From assembly GCF_036511935.1 (NCBI RefSeq), contig NZ_AP028878.1:3968001-4032000 (forward strand): a stretch of 64,000 nt of DNA, written 5' to 3'. Both the position numbers and the translations under genes were made by a program. The DNA is from Marinobacter nanhaiticus D15-8W. Its GTDB lineage: Bacteria > Pseudomonadota > Gammaproteobacteria > Pseudomonadales > Oleiphilaceae. Numbering within the stretch: position 1 is the first letter of the stretch; every line of letters begins with the position of its first letter. Under the pieces are notes generated by a model. It saw nothing but the letters and a program-made list of their open reading frames with translations, was not told the origin of the DNA and searched no databases. Below are positions 24,430 to 33,594 of this stretch, piece after piece.

Positions 24430-27000
24430 CTAGGATTTCATACGCTCATTCTCCGGGTCGTAGAGCGCCCGACAACCCACCGCTTCGATCCGGATCGGAA
24501 ACGGCTCATGGAAATACTCCAGCGTCAGCTTCCTGCCCTCTTCTGCGAATTCATGGGGTATATAACCCAACAGGATAATCTTGCCCACCGATGGCCCGTA
24601 AACCACGCTGGTGCAATAGGACCGGCGACCTTCGCTGTCAATCAACACCTCGCCGGTGGCCGGATCGAGGATTGGCCATTGGCCGACCGGATAGCGGGCC
24701 ACGCCTTTTGCATCCACGTTATCCAGCATGGTCATGGTGCACAGGTAAGCCACCTGGTGATCACGCTGGCGCTGTTCCAGATAGGCGTCCTTGCCATGGA
24801 AATCCGCCTCCTTCACCTTGGGACGCGCCAGGCCAGCTTCGTAGAGGTTGTAGTCGGTCTCCAGGTCCACATTCTGCAGGCGCAGGCTCTTTTCCAGGCG
24901 CCGAGTGTTGGCGTAGGTTTCGATGCCCACAGGGGTGACGCCGGCCTCGTACAGCATATCCCATAGCCGCAGGCCGTAACTGAACGGCACGTGCAGCTCC
25001 CAGCCCTGCTCGCCGACGTAGGAGATACGGAACGCCCACACCGGAATGCCCCTCACCCAGATAGTCTGCGCGGTGGCAAAGGGGAAGTTTTCCGGCGCAA
25101 GGCAGGCCGGATCCTCGACGAATTGGGCCAGGGTTTCGTGTGCTTTTGGGCCCCACAACCCAAGCGTGGCCATGTGGTCGGTCATATCCTGGATATGGAT
25201 CTGCCCGAAGCCTTTATCCTCAGCCATGCGCCTGATCCAGACCAGATCCCGATGTCCGGTATCGCCGCCGCAGATGACCCGGTAGGCATCACCTGCGGTG
25301 CGGATAATGGTCAGGTCGGAATGAATGCCGCCCTGAGCATCGAGGAAGTGTGTGTAAACGCCTTTACCGACCGGCGTCGAACCGCCCACCTTGGCAACGG
25401 ACAGGTACTCCAGCAGGTCTTCCGCGTCCGGCCCGGAGATATCGAAAATGGCGAAGTGGGACAGGTTAATCATGCCCACGCTTTCACTCATCTCCAGCTG
25501 TTCCGCATTGGATACCGCCCAGAAGTGACGGGCGTCCCACTCGTTCCGGCGCTCGGGGATACGGTCACGGTACTTGGCCAATAACTTTTCCTCGTTGGCC
25601 TGGTAGCCGTGGGCACGCTCCCAGCCTGCTGCCTCCATAAAATAGCCGCCCAGTTCCACCTCCCGCGGATAGAACGGGCTGGTTCGCATCTGTCGACTGG
25701 AAACGTAGGGCTCCCGTGGATGCACCGCTGGGGTGTAGATCTTCTTGGCGGTCTCGTAGCAGCGGCTGTAGACGTATTCCGGGGTCTTTTGCAACGGATA
25801 GTGCCGGGCAATATCGACGCTATGGGGATCCATCGGCGCCTGGCCTTTGGTCATCCAATCTGCCGCCAGCTTGCCGGCACCCGGGCCGTCCTTCACCCAG
25901 ACCGCCTCACAGAACCAGAGGTTCCGGACCTCGGGTGTTTCACCAATCATCGAGCCGCCGTCGGGCGTTACTGACAGTAGTCCATTGAATGAGCGTTTTT
26001 CCTCCCAGCCCAGTTCGCCGAGCACCGGCGTGATGTCGATAGCTTTTTCATAGGCACTCATCACCTGTTCCAGGCTTAGGTCGCGCATGGAGGGAGACAA
26101 ACGGGCGTTCTCCGGCTCCGCGATGTCCCACGGATAAACCAGACGTGGATTATCAGGCTCGTAGTAGCCCCATTCCACGTGACCGCCTTCGGTGGTAGTC
26201 GGATCGCCGGTATCGCGTACATAGGCCGAGTTGCGCTGGTCGCGGAACAGCGGCCAGACCATGTCCTCACCGGTGCCCTTGAGCGCTTCATAGGGTCCGA
26301 AGAACAGCAGGGGATGCTCGACCGGCATCAGCGGCAGGGGCGCTCCCGCAGTCCGGGCCATCAGCGGGCCCCATATCCCCATGGTGAGCACCACATATTT
26401 GGCCCGGATATAGCCCCGGTCGGTTTCAACACCGCAAACCCGACCGTCGCGCACATCGATACGCCTGGCAGGGGTATTGGCAAAAGCCTGCAGATGCCCG
26501 CTGGCGACAGCCTCATCCACCAGATCGCCGGCGACTTTCTGTGAACGCGGCACCACAAGTCCGGCTTCCGGGTCCCACATGGCGCCCTGAATCTGGCTCT
26601 CGTCCAGTAACGGGAACAACTCCTTGGCCTGGGAAGGCGTAATCAGGCTGACGTTGGTACCAAAGGCCTTGCCGGAGCCCACCTTGCGCTTGAGCTCTTC
26701 CATCCACTCGTCATCATCCACGCGCGCCACTTCCATGCCGCCCTTCCTCAGGTAGTTGCCCCGGCGGGCATAGAACGCCTGGCTGTAGCGGGTCGTGAAG
26801 ATATTGAGCTTGTCGTGGGAGGTGGTGAAGCAGAAATCCGAGGCGTGGGAGGTGGAGCCGATGTCCGTCGGGATGGCGGATTTCTCCAACCCGACAATAT
26901 TGGTCCATCCATTCTCGATCAGGTGGTGGGCGACCGAGGCCCCCACGATACCGCCTTGTCCTACGATAATGACGTCTGCACTTTCAGGAAGTTTTGCCAT
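24430..27000 (-). CDS. FAD-dependent dimethylglycine/sarcosine dehydrogenase-like protein with C-terminal GcvT domain
   Basis: An 856-residue protein. The N-terminal half is a DAO-type flavoprotein with GQGGIVGASVAHHL (about residues 14-27). GSTSHAS near residue 50 contains the His that carries covalent FAD in mammalian dimethylglycine dehydrogenase. From about residue 430 onward it has the folate-binding aminomethyltransferase fold (FDISGPDAEDLLEYLS, FRISYVGEQGWELHVPFS, GIETYANTRRLEKSLRL). Such enzymes oxidise N-methyl groups and pass formaldehyde to THF as 5,10-methylene-THF. The ATG at 27000 with AGGTG upstream was preferred over GTG 27009. Together with the nearby folate enzymes it points to methylamine, betaine or sarcosine-type breakdown. 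Exact substrate unknown. Confidence 0.88.
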   Translation of the reverse strand: MAKLPESADVIIVGQGGIVGASVAHHLIENGWTNIVGLEKSAIPTDIGSTSHASDFCFTTSHDKLNIFTTRYSQAFYARRGNYLRKGGMEVARVDDDEWMEELKRKVGSGKAFGTNVSLITPSQAKELFPLLDESQIQGAMWDPEAGLVVPRSQKVAGDLVDEAVASGHLQAFANTPARRIDVRDGRVCGVETDRGYIRAKYVVLTMGIWGPLMARTAGAPLPLMPVEHPLLFFGPYEALKGTGEDMVWPLFRDQRNSAYVRDTGDPTTTEGGHVEWGYYEPDNPRLVYPWDIAEPENARLSPSMRDLSLEQVMSAYEKAIDITPVLGELGWEEKRSFNGLLSVTPDGGSMIGETPEVRNLWFCEAVWVKDGPGAGKLAADWMTKGQAPMDPHSVDIARHYPLQKTPEYVYSRCYETAKKIYTPAVHPREPYVSSRQMRTSPFYPREVELGGYFMEAAGWERAHGYQANEEKLLAKYRDRIPERRNEWDARHFWAVSNAEQLEMSESVGMINLSHFAIFDISGPDAEDLLEYLSVAKVGGSTPVGKGVYTHFLDAQGGIHSDLTIIRTAGDAYRVICGGDTGHRDLVWIRRMAEDKGFGQIHIQDMTDHMATLGLWGPKAHETLAQFVEDPACLAPENFPFATAQTIWVRGIPVWAFRISYVGEQGWELHVPFSYGLRLWDMLYEAGVTPVGIETYANTRRLEKSLRLQNVDLETDYNLYEAGLARPKVKEADFHGKDAYLEQRQRDHQVAYLCTMTMLDNVDAKGVARYPVGQWPILDPATGEVLIDSEGRRSYCTSVVYGPSVGKIILLGYIPHEFAEEGRKLTLEYFHEPFPIRIEAVGCRALYDPENERMKS

Positions 27001-27334
27001 GTCCTTCACCTGCTCTGGGGCAATTGGACTTTAATGGGCTTACGCGGCTTTAAGGAGCACGCGCAAAAAGGCCAGCCAGATTCAATCTGAAGGTGTTTGG
27101 GATAGGCTGCACTCTCGGATGCGACATGGACGCGTCCAAAAGCGTCATCGCTTTTCGGCGGGCAGGGTATTTGCTATCGCTTGAGTGAAGGCGTGATAGG
27201 CGTATAAGGAGTCAACGGACACAAAGCTTTGGGAACAACGATGTATCAGGTGGCGACAGAAGACCGGCCCGCCGTTTTGTTAGCGGGCTCGGGGATACCA
27301 GCATCCGACGTGAGAGACGCGCTCTCAGCCTGAG
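27001..27334. other. Intergenic region (334 bp)
   Basis: It lies upstream of the flavoprotein gene and downstream of the Crp-like gene. It probably carries the flavoprotein promoter. I see no gene or RNA and no operator I can name. Confidence 0.45.
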
Positions 27335-28078
27335 TCAGTGGCGACGGCTACGACCGTTCTTGAGTCGGGAATAGGTGGCCGTGGCCACACCAAGCCAGGC
27401 GGCGAGCTGGTAATCCGGTACCCGCTCCACCAGCTCCGGATAGTCGCGCACCATGACCTGATAACGCTCCTCGGCGCTAAGGGTCTGGCGCTCGAACTCA
27501 CGCATGGTGGACCGCTCAGCCAATTCTTCCATCAATGCCAGGGCGAAGTGAGCCCACGCGCCATCGCCATCCTGCTTGATCAGCTCGCGGAACGGCCGGA
27601 AATCAGCTTCCCAGACGGTGCATGGCGTTACGGTCGTAAGGCAAAGGGTGTTACGCTCCGAGCGTGTCCGGGCGAAGACCGGCCAAATGGCGCTGCCTTC
27701 GTCGAAGAAATGGTGGATGCTGACCCGCCCTTCATCGTTCTTCCGGTAGAGCCGCGCGACGCCATACTCCACCAGGTAGATACGCTGCCAAGTCCGGTTG
27801 CGGGTCTCGAGGTTAACCTCGGCGCCGTAGGACCGGTGCTCGAACAGGGCTGCCATCTCATCGAGAAGTTGCCGCCGGGAACGGGAAAGCTTGTCGGGAA
27901 TACCCCAACCCAACACCCTGGCAAGGCTGTTGCGAAGCGCCCGCGCCCTCCCGTCGCCGGAGTCCTGGGAGGTCCAGGCGTAAGCTTCGGGAATTTCGTT
28001 GGCTAGACAAGGTGACGAGGACGGCTGGTTAAGAACCTGCGAGGCAGATGAAACGAGAACATCATTGCGTTTGCCCAT
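27335..28078 (-). CDS. Crp/Fnr-family transcriptional regulator
   Basis: A 247-residue protein with a non-conserved N-terminal extension of about 50 residues, a cyclic-nucleotide-binding-like beta-roll (about 65-165; RIYLVEYGVARLYRKNDEGR, IHHFFDEGSAIWPVF) and a short C-terminal helix-turn-helix (PDYQLAAWLGVATATYSRLK). The DNA-binding part is shorter than in Crp, which resembles BaiN/YeiL-like truncated members. GGAG lies eight bases before the ATG. It is divergent from a LysR gene, and both flank the one-carbon cluster. The ligand is unknown. Confidence 0.8.
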   Translation of the reverse strand: MGKRNDVLVSSASQVLNQPSSSPCLANEIPEAYAWTSQDSGDGRARALRNSLARVLGWGIPDKLSRSRRQLLDEMAALFEHRSYGAEVNLETRNRTWQRIYLVEYGVARLYRKNDEGRVSIHHFFDEGSAIWPVFARTRSERNTLCLTTVTPCTVWEADFRPFRELIKQDGDGAWAHFALALMEELAERSTMREFERQTLSAEERYQVMVRDYPELVERVPDYQLAAWLGVATATYSRLKNGRSRRH

Positions 28079-28257
28079 TTACATAACTCCACCCTAACTG
28101 GAAGGAACCTTTGATTAAGGCCATGGATATCTTCTGGCCCGAAGGTCCAAGGCATTAATCAGAGGTTCCCTGAATCGTTAGCTCGCTATTATTGCACTTG
28201 CCTTCACTCACAAAAACTGATTTATATTGCATACATTAATCAAAAAAATTAATTGAA

Positions 28258-29127
28258 ATGGATACCGAGCTCGCAAAGACGTTCCTTGTCGTCGCCGAGA
28301 CGGGCAGCTTCGTTAAAGCTGCCGATCGGCTGAATATATCCCAGACCACCGTCACCGCCCGCATCCGATCGCTGGAGACCCAGCTGGGGCAGGCCCTGTT
28401 CGAACGCGGTCGCCACGGTGCCACGCTCACCCCGCAGGGCGACCGGTTCATGCCCTCGGCCATGTCGATTCTGCAAGTGTGGGAACGGGCCAGGCACGAT
28501 GTGAACGTCTCCACCGAACACCAGCATGTGCTATCGGTCGGCGGCGAGTTGAGTCTGTGGAACCCGCTGCTGCTCAACTGGCTGGTCTGGATGCGCCAGC
28601 ATTGCCCTGAGATCGCCCTGCGTACCGAAGTGGGCGAGGCCAACACGCTGATCGGCAAGGTCGAGCGCGGGGTGCTGGACATCGCCGTGGTCTACTCACC
28701 GATGTACCACCCGGGGCTGGCGGTGGAGATGCTCGAGGAAGAACGGCTGGTCATGGTCACTACCGATCCGTCCGGCGCCACGGCAGAGAACGAGCATTAC
28801 GTCTATGTGGACTGGGGCCCGGAGTTTTCTGCACAGCATGACAAGACCTTCCCCTCCCTTAAGCGTTCCGGCATCTTCGTCGGCATGGGGCCGCTGGGGC
28901 TGAGCTACATCCTCTCAGCAGGCGGCGCCGGCTACTTCCGCGAACGGGCGATCCGCGGCCTGCTGGAAGACGAACGCCTTTATCGCGTGCCCAACGCGCC
29001 CGCTTTCCCCTATCCGTCCTATATGGTGACTACCCAGAACGACGAAACCGGTGCCATTGGACGCGGCATGGAAGGGCTGCGCACGGTTGTTCGCGACGGC
29101 ATGTCGCCCTGGGTCATGCCGGTCTGA
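28258..29127 (+). CDS. LysR-family transcriptional regulator
   Basis: A 289-residue regulator with the typical N-terminal winged helix-turn-helix (residues 1-62; FVKAADRLNISQTTVTARIR, LETQLGQALFER) and a C-terminal periplasmic-binding-protein-like effector domain (about 90-285). The length is normal for the family. No Shine-Dalgarno sequence precedes the ATG; the upstream 50 bases are A+T-rich, so initiation may be leaderless-like. It is divergent from the Crp-like gene, whose shared 179-bp spacer is the natural place for a LysR operator. A target among the one-carbon genes is plausible but not shown. Confidence 0.9.
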   Translation: MDTELAKTFLVVAETGSFVKAADRLNISQTTVTARIRSLETQLGQALFERGRHGATLTPQGDRFMPSAMSILQVWERARHDVNVSTEHQHVLSVGGELSLWNPLLLNWLVWMRQHCPEIALRTEVGEANTLIGKVERGVLDIAVVYSPMYHPGLAVEMLEEERLVMVTTDPSGATAENEHYVYVDWGPEFSAQHDKTFPSLKRSGIFVGMGPLGLSYILSAGGAGYFRERAIRGLLEDERLYRVPNAPAFPYPSYMVTTQNDETGAIGRGMEGLRTVVRDGMSPWVMPV

Positions 29128-29257
29128 CACGTCGGCCGGCTCTCGGCTATTACCTACCCACCACATGGGACATTCGGCGTATGCCGCTTGTAAGGCTCCG
29201 GCGCGTTCATTAATCTAAAAGGCCCATTTCCCCAAACCGCAGTGAGCAGCTTTCTCC

Positions 29258-30301
29258 ATGACTGATGGCGCCGGCAACCGCATTACCAGTGGCTCGAAAT
29301 ACCGCAGCGAACAGGGATTCTCCGCCATCAAGGACGGTGTCAAACGATCGTCGAAGGCCTCGACCACCCCGATCAACCGCAAGCCCAGCTGGTTGAGAGC
29401 ACGCATGCCCGGCGGTGAACGCTTCGACGCCGTGCGCCGCAACGTCAACGAGCACCGACTGAGCACGGTCTGCCAGGAGTCCCACTGCCCCAATATCGGC
29501 GAGTGCTGGAACAACGGGACGGCCACCATCATGGTCATGGGTTCGGTCTGTACCCGGGCGTGCAAGTTCTGTGCAGTCGACACAGGCAACCCAAAAGGCT
29601 GGCTCGACCATGAGGAGCCCGAGAACACGGCAAAATCGGTCGAGCTTATGGGCCTACGCTACATCGTGCTGACGTCGGTCGACCGGGATGACCTGGATGA
29701 CGGCGGCGCCGCTCACTACGCCGCGTGCGTCAGCGCTATCAAGACCCGCACGCCCCACGTAGCGGTCGAAGCCCTGACGCCGGATTTCGACGGCGTGCAC
29801 GACGCTATCGAGAAGGTGGTGGATTCTGGTCTGGACGTGTTCGCCCAGAACGTGGAAACCGTGGAGCGCCTGACCCACTACGTACGCGATCCGCGCGCTG
29901 GCTACGAGAAGACCCTGAAGGTACTGGAACACGCAAAGAAACACCTCCCTGATGTGCTCACCAAGACCAGCATCATGCTCGGCCTGGGAGAGACCGACGA
30001 GGAAATCCTGCAAACTATGGACGACTTGAGGGCTGTCGGCGTGGATATCCTGACCCTCGGCCAGTACCTGCGCCCCACCCCGAATCACTTGCCGGTAGAA
30101 CGCTACGTCACTCCGGAAGAATTCAACCGCTATCGCGACATCGGCCTGGAGAAAGGCTTCATGGAGGTGCCGTCCGGCCCCATGGTGCGTTCCAGCTACC
30201 GTGCCGACCGGGTATTCGAGAAGAACAACCTGGGCCTGGCCATGCCTGTGGTTCCCGAAACCTCAGACGACAACCTGATTCCGCTCAAGGCGGTCGACTG
30301 A
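29258..30301 (+). CDS. lipA: Lipoyl synthase
   Basis: A 347-residue radical SAM enzyme that inserts two sulfur atoms into protein-bound octanoyl groups. The radical SAM cluster is held by CTRACKFC (about residues 107-114). The auxiliary cluster Cys residues are in [14 protein letters not shown] (about 71-84), and the C-terminal RSSYRADR provides the conserved Ser ligand. Lipoate is needed by 2-oxoacid dehydrogenases and the glycine cleavage H protein. The ribosome-binding site is weak. The gene normally sits beside lipB, but lipB is 28 kb away (57894-58583), so this copy is either moved or a second lipA. It is convergent with the fructosamine-kinase-like gene, which ends right next to its stop. 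Confidence 0.95.
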   Translation: MTDGAGNRITSGSKYRSEQGFSAIKDGVKRSSKASTTPINRKPSWLRARMPGGERFDAVRRNVNEHRLSTVCQESHCPNIGECWNNGTATIMVMGSVCTRACKFCAVDTGNPKGWLDHEEPENTAKSVELMGLRYIVLTSVDRDDLDDGGAAHYAACVSAIKTRTPHVAVEALTPDFDGVHDAIEKVVDSGLDVFAQNVETVERLTHYVRDPRAGYEKTLKVLEHAKKHLPDVLTKTSIMLGLGETDEEILQTMDDLRAVGVDILTLGQYLRPTPNHLPVERYVTPEEFNRYRDIGLEKGFMEVPSGPMVRSSYRADRVFEKNNLGLAMPVVPETSDDNLIPLKAVD

Positions 30302-31153
30302 TCAGCCAAACCGATCCAGCACTGCACGTACCGAGGACAGGTAGCCACCACCAAACAGGTTAAGGTGGTTGAGCAGGTGGTACAGGTTATACAGCGGGAT
30401 GCGCTCTTCCCAATCAGGATCGAGATCTGCCGCTTCGGCATAGGCCTGGTAGAACGCCGGCGCCTGACGGCCAAACAACGTCGTCATCGCCAGGTCGGCT
30501 TCCGCCCAGCCGTAGTGGGCGGCGGGGTCGATCAGCACCGGCTCGCCGCTGGGCCCGCAATGGACGTTTCCGCTCCAGAGATCACCATGAATCAGGCTGG
30601 CGGGCTGCTCGGGAATCCAATCCTGCAGACGGCTGGCAATCGCCTCGATGCATTTGATATCACGTGACTGCAACAAACCACCCTGCTGGGCGAGTCGGGC
30701 CTGGTGCTCCAGCCGGGCTTCGGCAAAGAACGCGAAGCCATCGGCCATGCGGGGATTGGGCTGGGGGGTGAGGCCGCAAAAATTATCCATCTCGAAGCCG
30801 AAGGCATCCGATGTGTGCCGGTGTAACGTAGCGAGTTGCTCGCCCAGGCGCTCGGCATAGTCGCTGGCGGGGGAACCCGACAGCCATTCCATCAGCAAAC
30901 CCGAGTCACTGACTGCCAGGACTTCCGGCACATGGATCGCGTTTGTCTCAGCCAGTGCCTGCAAGCCGAGCGCTTCGGCCTGGAAAAAACCGGCGGGCGC
31001 ATCACGCTGGGTTTTCAGGAAAACCTCCCGGCCGTCCGTCAGGGTCAAACGCGAGGTGCCGCCGAAACTGCCGCCGCCCGTGTCGTGACCGTCCGAGACG
31101 TCAGGCAGCCCAGCCTGGGCCAGCAAATCCTGCAGGATGCGGTTCGAAGCCAT
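30302..31153 (-). CDS. Fructosamine kinase / ketosamine-3-kinase family protein
   Basis: A 283-residue protein of normal family length with a kinase-like fold. The N-terminal GGGSFGGTSRLTLTDGREVF resembles a nucleotide loop with lysine in VFLKTQ. LIHGDLWSGNVH (about residues 187-198) is the catalytic loop and VLIDPAAHYGWAEADLAM (about 206-223) the metal site and following motif. These enzymes phosphorylate sugar-amine adducts on proteins, which then fall off (deglycation). GGGAGG precedes the ATG. It is convergent with lipA. The cellular substrate is unknown. Confidence 0.9.
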   Translation of the reverse strand: MASNRILQDLLAQAGLPDVSDGHDTGGGSFGGTSRLTLTDGREVFLKTQRDAPAGFFQAEALGLQALAETNAIHVPEVLAVSDSGLLMEWLSGSPASDYAERLGEQLATLHRHTSDAFGFEMDNFCGLTPQPNPRMADGFAFFAEARLEHQARLAQQGGLLQSRDIKCIEAIASRLQDWIPEQPASLIHGDLWSGNVHCGPSGEPVLIDPAAHYGWAEADLAMTTLFGRQAPAFYQAYAEAADLDPDWEERIPLYNLYHLLNHLNLFGGGYLSSVRAVLDRFG

Positions 31154-31368
31154 GGTATCCCTCCCTGTAAATCTCTCAGAGGCTATCAGTCGTAATCACC
31201 GAAATACCAGACCGCACCCAATTCTGGAGGCAAAGGTTTATTAGTCGTCGACCTCCGAAGGCCGCCTCGACAAAGGTCACATTCCTTCACAGCACCCTAT
31301 GGGCCTAGAATGGCGCTAAGATGACTGGGGAAGTTTCCCTAAATACCGCGTCACAAATGGAGACTGCG

Positions 31369-32583
31369 ATGAGACGTGTGGTGATTACCGGTATGGGCAT
31401 TGTTTCCTGCCTCGGTAACAACGTAGACGAAGTCAACGAAAGCCTGAAGTCAGGCCGTTCAGGTATTCGCTTCAACGAAATCTACCGGGACAAGGGCTTT
31501 CGCAGCCAGGTCTCGGGATCGGTGGACGTGGACACTTCGGACATCGATCGCAAATCACGCCGCTTCATGGGCCAGTCTGCGATGTACAGCTACCTGGCCA
31601 TGCAGGAGGCGATCACTTCAGCCAAGCTGGACGACAGCCTGGTCTCCAATGACCGCACCGGCCTGATTGCCGGCTCCGGCGGCGCGTCCTGTGCGAGCCA
31701 GGTGGAAGCGGTAGACATCATGCGCGAGCGTGGTGTGAAGAGGATCGGCCCCTACATGGTGCCACGCATCATGACCAGCACCGTCTCCGCTTGTCTGGCG
31801 ACGTCATTCAAGATCCGCGGCGTGAACTACTCCATGTCGTCCGCGTGCGCGACCAGCGCTCATTGTATCGGCCACGCCATGGAGCAGATCCAGGCGGGCA
31901 AGCAGGATATCGTCTTTGCCGGCGGTGGCGAGGAAGAGGATTGGACGCTGACCATGCTGTTCGACGCCATGGGCGCCCTGTCCACCAAGTACAACGACAA
32001 GCCGGAAACTGCATCCCGACCGTTCGACAGCGGTCGTGACGGCTTCGTAATCGCCGGCGGTGGTGGCATGGTTGTTGTCGAGGAGATGGAGCACGCCATC
32101 AAGCGCGGGGCACCGATCATCGCGGAACTTGTCGGCTACGGCGCGACCAGCGACGGTTATGACATGGTTGCCCCTTCCGGCGAAGGTGCACAACGCTGCA
32201 TGAACCAGGCGATGTCTACCGTCGAGGGCAAGATCGACTATATCAACGCCCATGGTACCAGTACGCCGGTTGGCGACGTGGCCGAGATGAAAGCGGTACG
32301 TACCGTGTTTGGCGAGCATATCCCCGCCATATCGTCCACCAAGTCACTGTCTGGTCATTCACTGGGCGCCGCGGGGGTGCACGAGGCAATCTACTCGCTA
32401 CTTATGCTCAAGGGGGGCTATATCAGCGGCACCGCAAATTATCATTCACCGGATGCGGAAATTGCGCATATGCCGATTGTCGGTCCCGAGGCAAAGTCAG
32501 CCCATCTGGATCGAGTCATGTCGAACAGCTTCGGCTTCGGCGGCACCAACGCTTCGCTGATCTTCCAGCGCGTTGACAGCTAA
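31369..32583 (+). CDS. fabB: Beta-ketoacyl-ACP synthase I
   Basis: A 404-residue condensing enzyme for fatty acid elongation, including the unsaturated branch. The active-site Cys is in [12 protein letters not shown] (about residue 163). The two catalytic His residues are in [11 protein letters not shown] (about 298) and SGHSLGAAG (about 333), in the C-H-H order of KAS I. The ATG at 31369 begins [13 protein letters not shown] like other FabB proteins and follows TGGAG; the frame extends 16 codons farther without support. fabA is not adjacent. An inverted repeat follows the stop. Confidence 0.95.
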   Translation: MRRVVITGMGIVSCLGNNVDEVNESLKSGRSGIRFNEIYRDKGFRSQVSGSVDVDTSDIDRKSRRFMGQSAMYSYLAMQEAITSAKLDDSLVSNDRTGLIAGSGGASCASQVEAVDIMRERGVKRIGPYMVPRIMTSTVSACLATSFKIRGVNYSMSSACATSAHCIGHAMEQIQAGKQDIVFAGGGEEEDWTLTMLFDAMGALSTKYNDKPETASRPFDSGRDGFVIAGGGGMVVVEEMEHAIKRGAPIIAELVGYGATSDGYDMVAPSGEGAQRCMNQAMSTVEGKIDYINAHGTSTPVGDVAEMKAVRTVFGEHIPAISSTKSLSGHSLGAAGVHEAIYSLLMLKGGYISGTANYHSPDAEIAHMPIVGPEAKSAHLDRVMSNSFGFGGTNASLIFQRVDS

Positions 32584-32594
32584 CTATGCCCTAA

Positions 32595-32630
32595 GGCGCC
32601 AAAGCCCGTTACAATACGGACTTTGGCGCC
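32595..32630. terminator. Hairpin after fabB
   Basis: GGCGCCAAAG and CTTTGGCGCC form a perfect 10-bp stem 11 bases after the fabB stop, with a further CCGT/ACGG inner stem. There is no good T-run, so termination strength is uncertain. Confidence 0.6.
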
Positions 32631-32739
32631 GCACCCTCCTCGATCAGTTGCACTCAGGTCAATGCGATGAGTTGGCAAAGCGGCCTGTCGCCTTTAAGGT
32701 GAGGTATCGTGAGTTATGGAACGGGGGAAGGTCATACCC

Positions 32740-33486
32740 ATGGGCGAACGCATCTCCACCCTGCGCGTTTCAGCGCTGAAATCAAGTTGCCAGCAGTGCA
32801 GCCTCAGTAATCTCTGCCTGCCTTTGGCCGTCAGCGATAACGAAATTGATCGCCTGGAAGATATCGTACAGCAAGGTCGGGCAATCGACCGTGGCAAGCA
32901 TGTCTTTCGCCAGCACGATCCCTTCCGTTCCTGCTTTGCGGTCCGAAGCGGCGCAGTAAAGACCTACATTATCTCCGACAACGGCGAAGAGCAGATCACC
33001 GGCTTTTACCTGCCCGGTGAAATCATCGGCCTGGACAGCATGGGGCCGGACGGCTATTCCTGTTCGGCCAAGACCCTCGAACGCAGCAGCTTCTGCGAGA
33101 TTCCGTTCGCCAAGATGGAAGAACTTTCCCAGCGCCTGCCCTCGCTGCAGCACCATTTCTTCCAGTTGATGAGCCAGGAGATCAAGAACAGCCAGAACCT
33201 GTCGATCCTGCTGAGCAAGAATTCTGCGGAAGAACGCATTGCCACTCTGCTGCTGTCGCTATCGAGTCGCTTCAGTCGCCGACGCCTGTCGGCAACCCAA
33301 CTCATCCTGCCCATGCCGCGGCACGATATCGCCAACTACCTGGGATTGGCCGTGGAAACCGTCAGCCGGGTTATGACCCGTTTCCAGCGGCAGGGACTTC
33401 TGGAGTCCCATGGTCGCGAGGTGACTCTCAAGGACATACCCGCACTACAGTCGATCAGCCACCAAGGACAGTGCCAGAAAGGCTAG
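32740..33486 (+). CDS. anr: Anr/Fnr oxygen-responsive transcriptional regulator
   Basis: A 248-residue regulator. The N-terminal CQQCSLSNLC (about residues 19-28) gives three cysteines of the oxygen-sensing 4Fe-4S cluster. The fourth is in SSFCEIPF (about 117), as in FNR/Anr. A beta-roll (RSGAVKTYIISDNGEEQITG) and a C-terminal recognition helix (YLGLAVETVSRVMTRFQRQG) follow, matching Anr. It switches on anaerobic and microaerobic genes. The ATG at 32740 follows AAGG; an upstream ATG at 32716 would add eight residues. A strong terminator follows. No Anr box was found with certainty in the window. Confidence 0.93.
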   Translation: MGERISTLRVSALKSSCQQCSLSNLCLPLAVSDNEIDRLEDIVQQGRAIDRGKHVFRQHDPFRSCFAVRSGAVKTYIISDNGEEQITGFYLPGEIIGLDSMGPDGYSCSAKTLERSSFCEIPFAKMEELSQRLPSLQHHFFQLMSQEIKNSQNLSILLSKNSAEERIATLLLSLSSRFSRRRLSATQLILPMPRHDIANYLGLAVETVSRVMTRFQRQGLLESHGREVTLKDIPALQSISHQGQCQKG

Positions 33487-33512
33487 TCGGGGGATGGGAC
33501 CTGAACGATCAG

Positions 33513-33536
33513 GGGCGGCCAGTTGCCGCCCTTTTT
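33513..33536 (+). terminator. Rho-independent terminator of anr
   Basis: GGGCGGC-CAGTT-GCCGCCC followed by five T bases, 27 bases after the stop. Confidence 0.92.
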
Positions 33537-33594
33537 GTTTGTGCGGTGAAAAGCCGGTTTGAGTGCCGAAAAGTCATGAGCCGGGAAAACAGGC

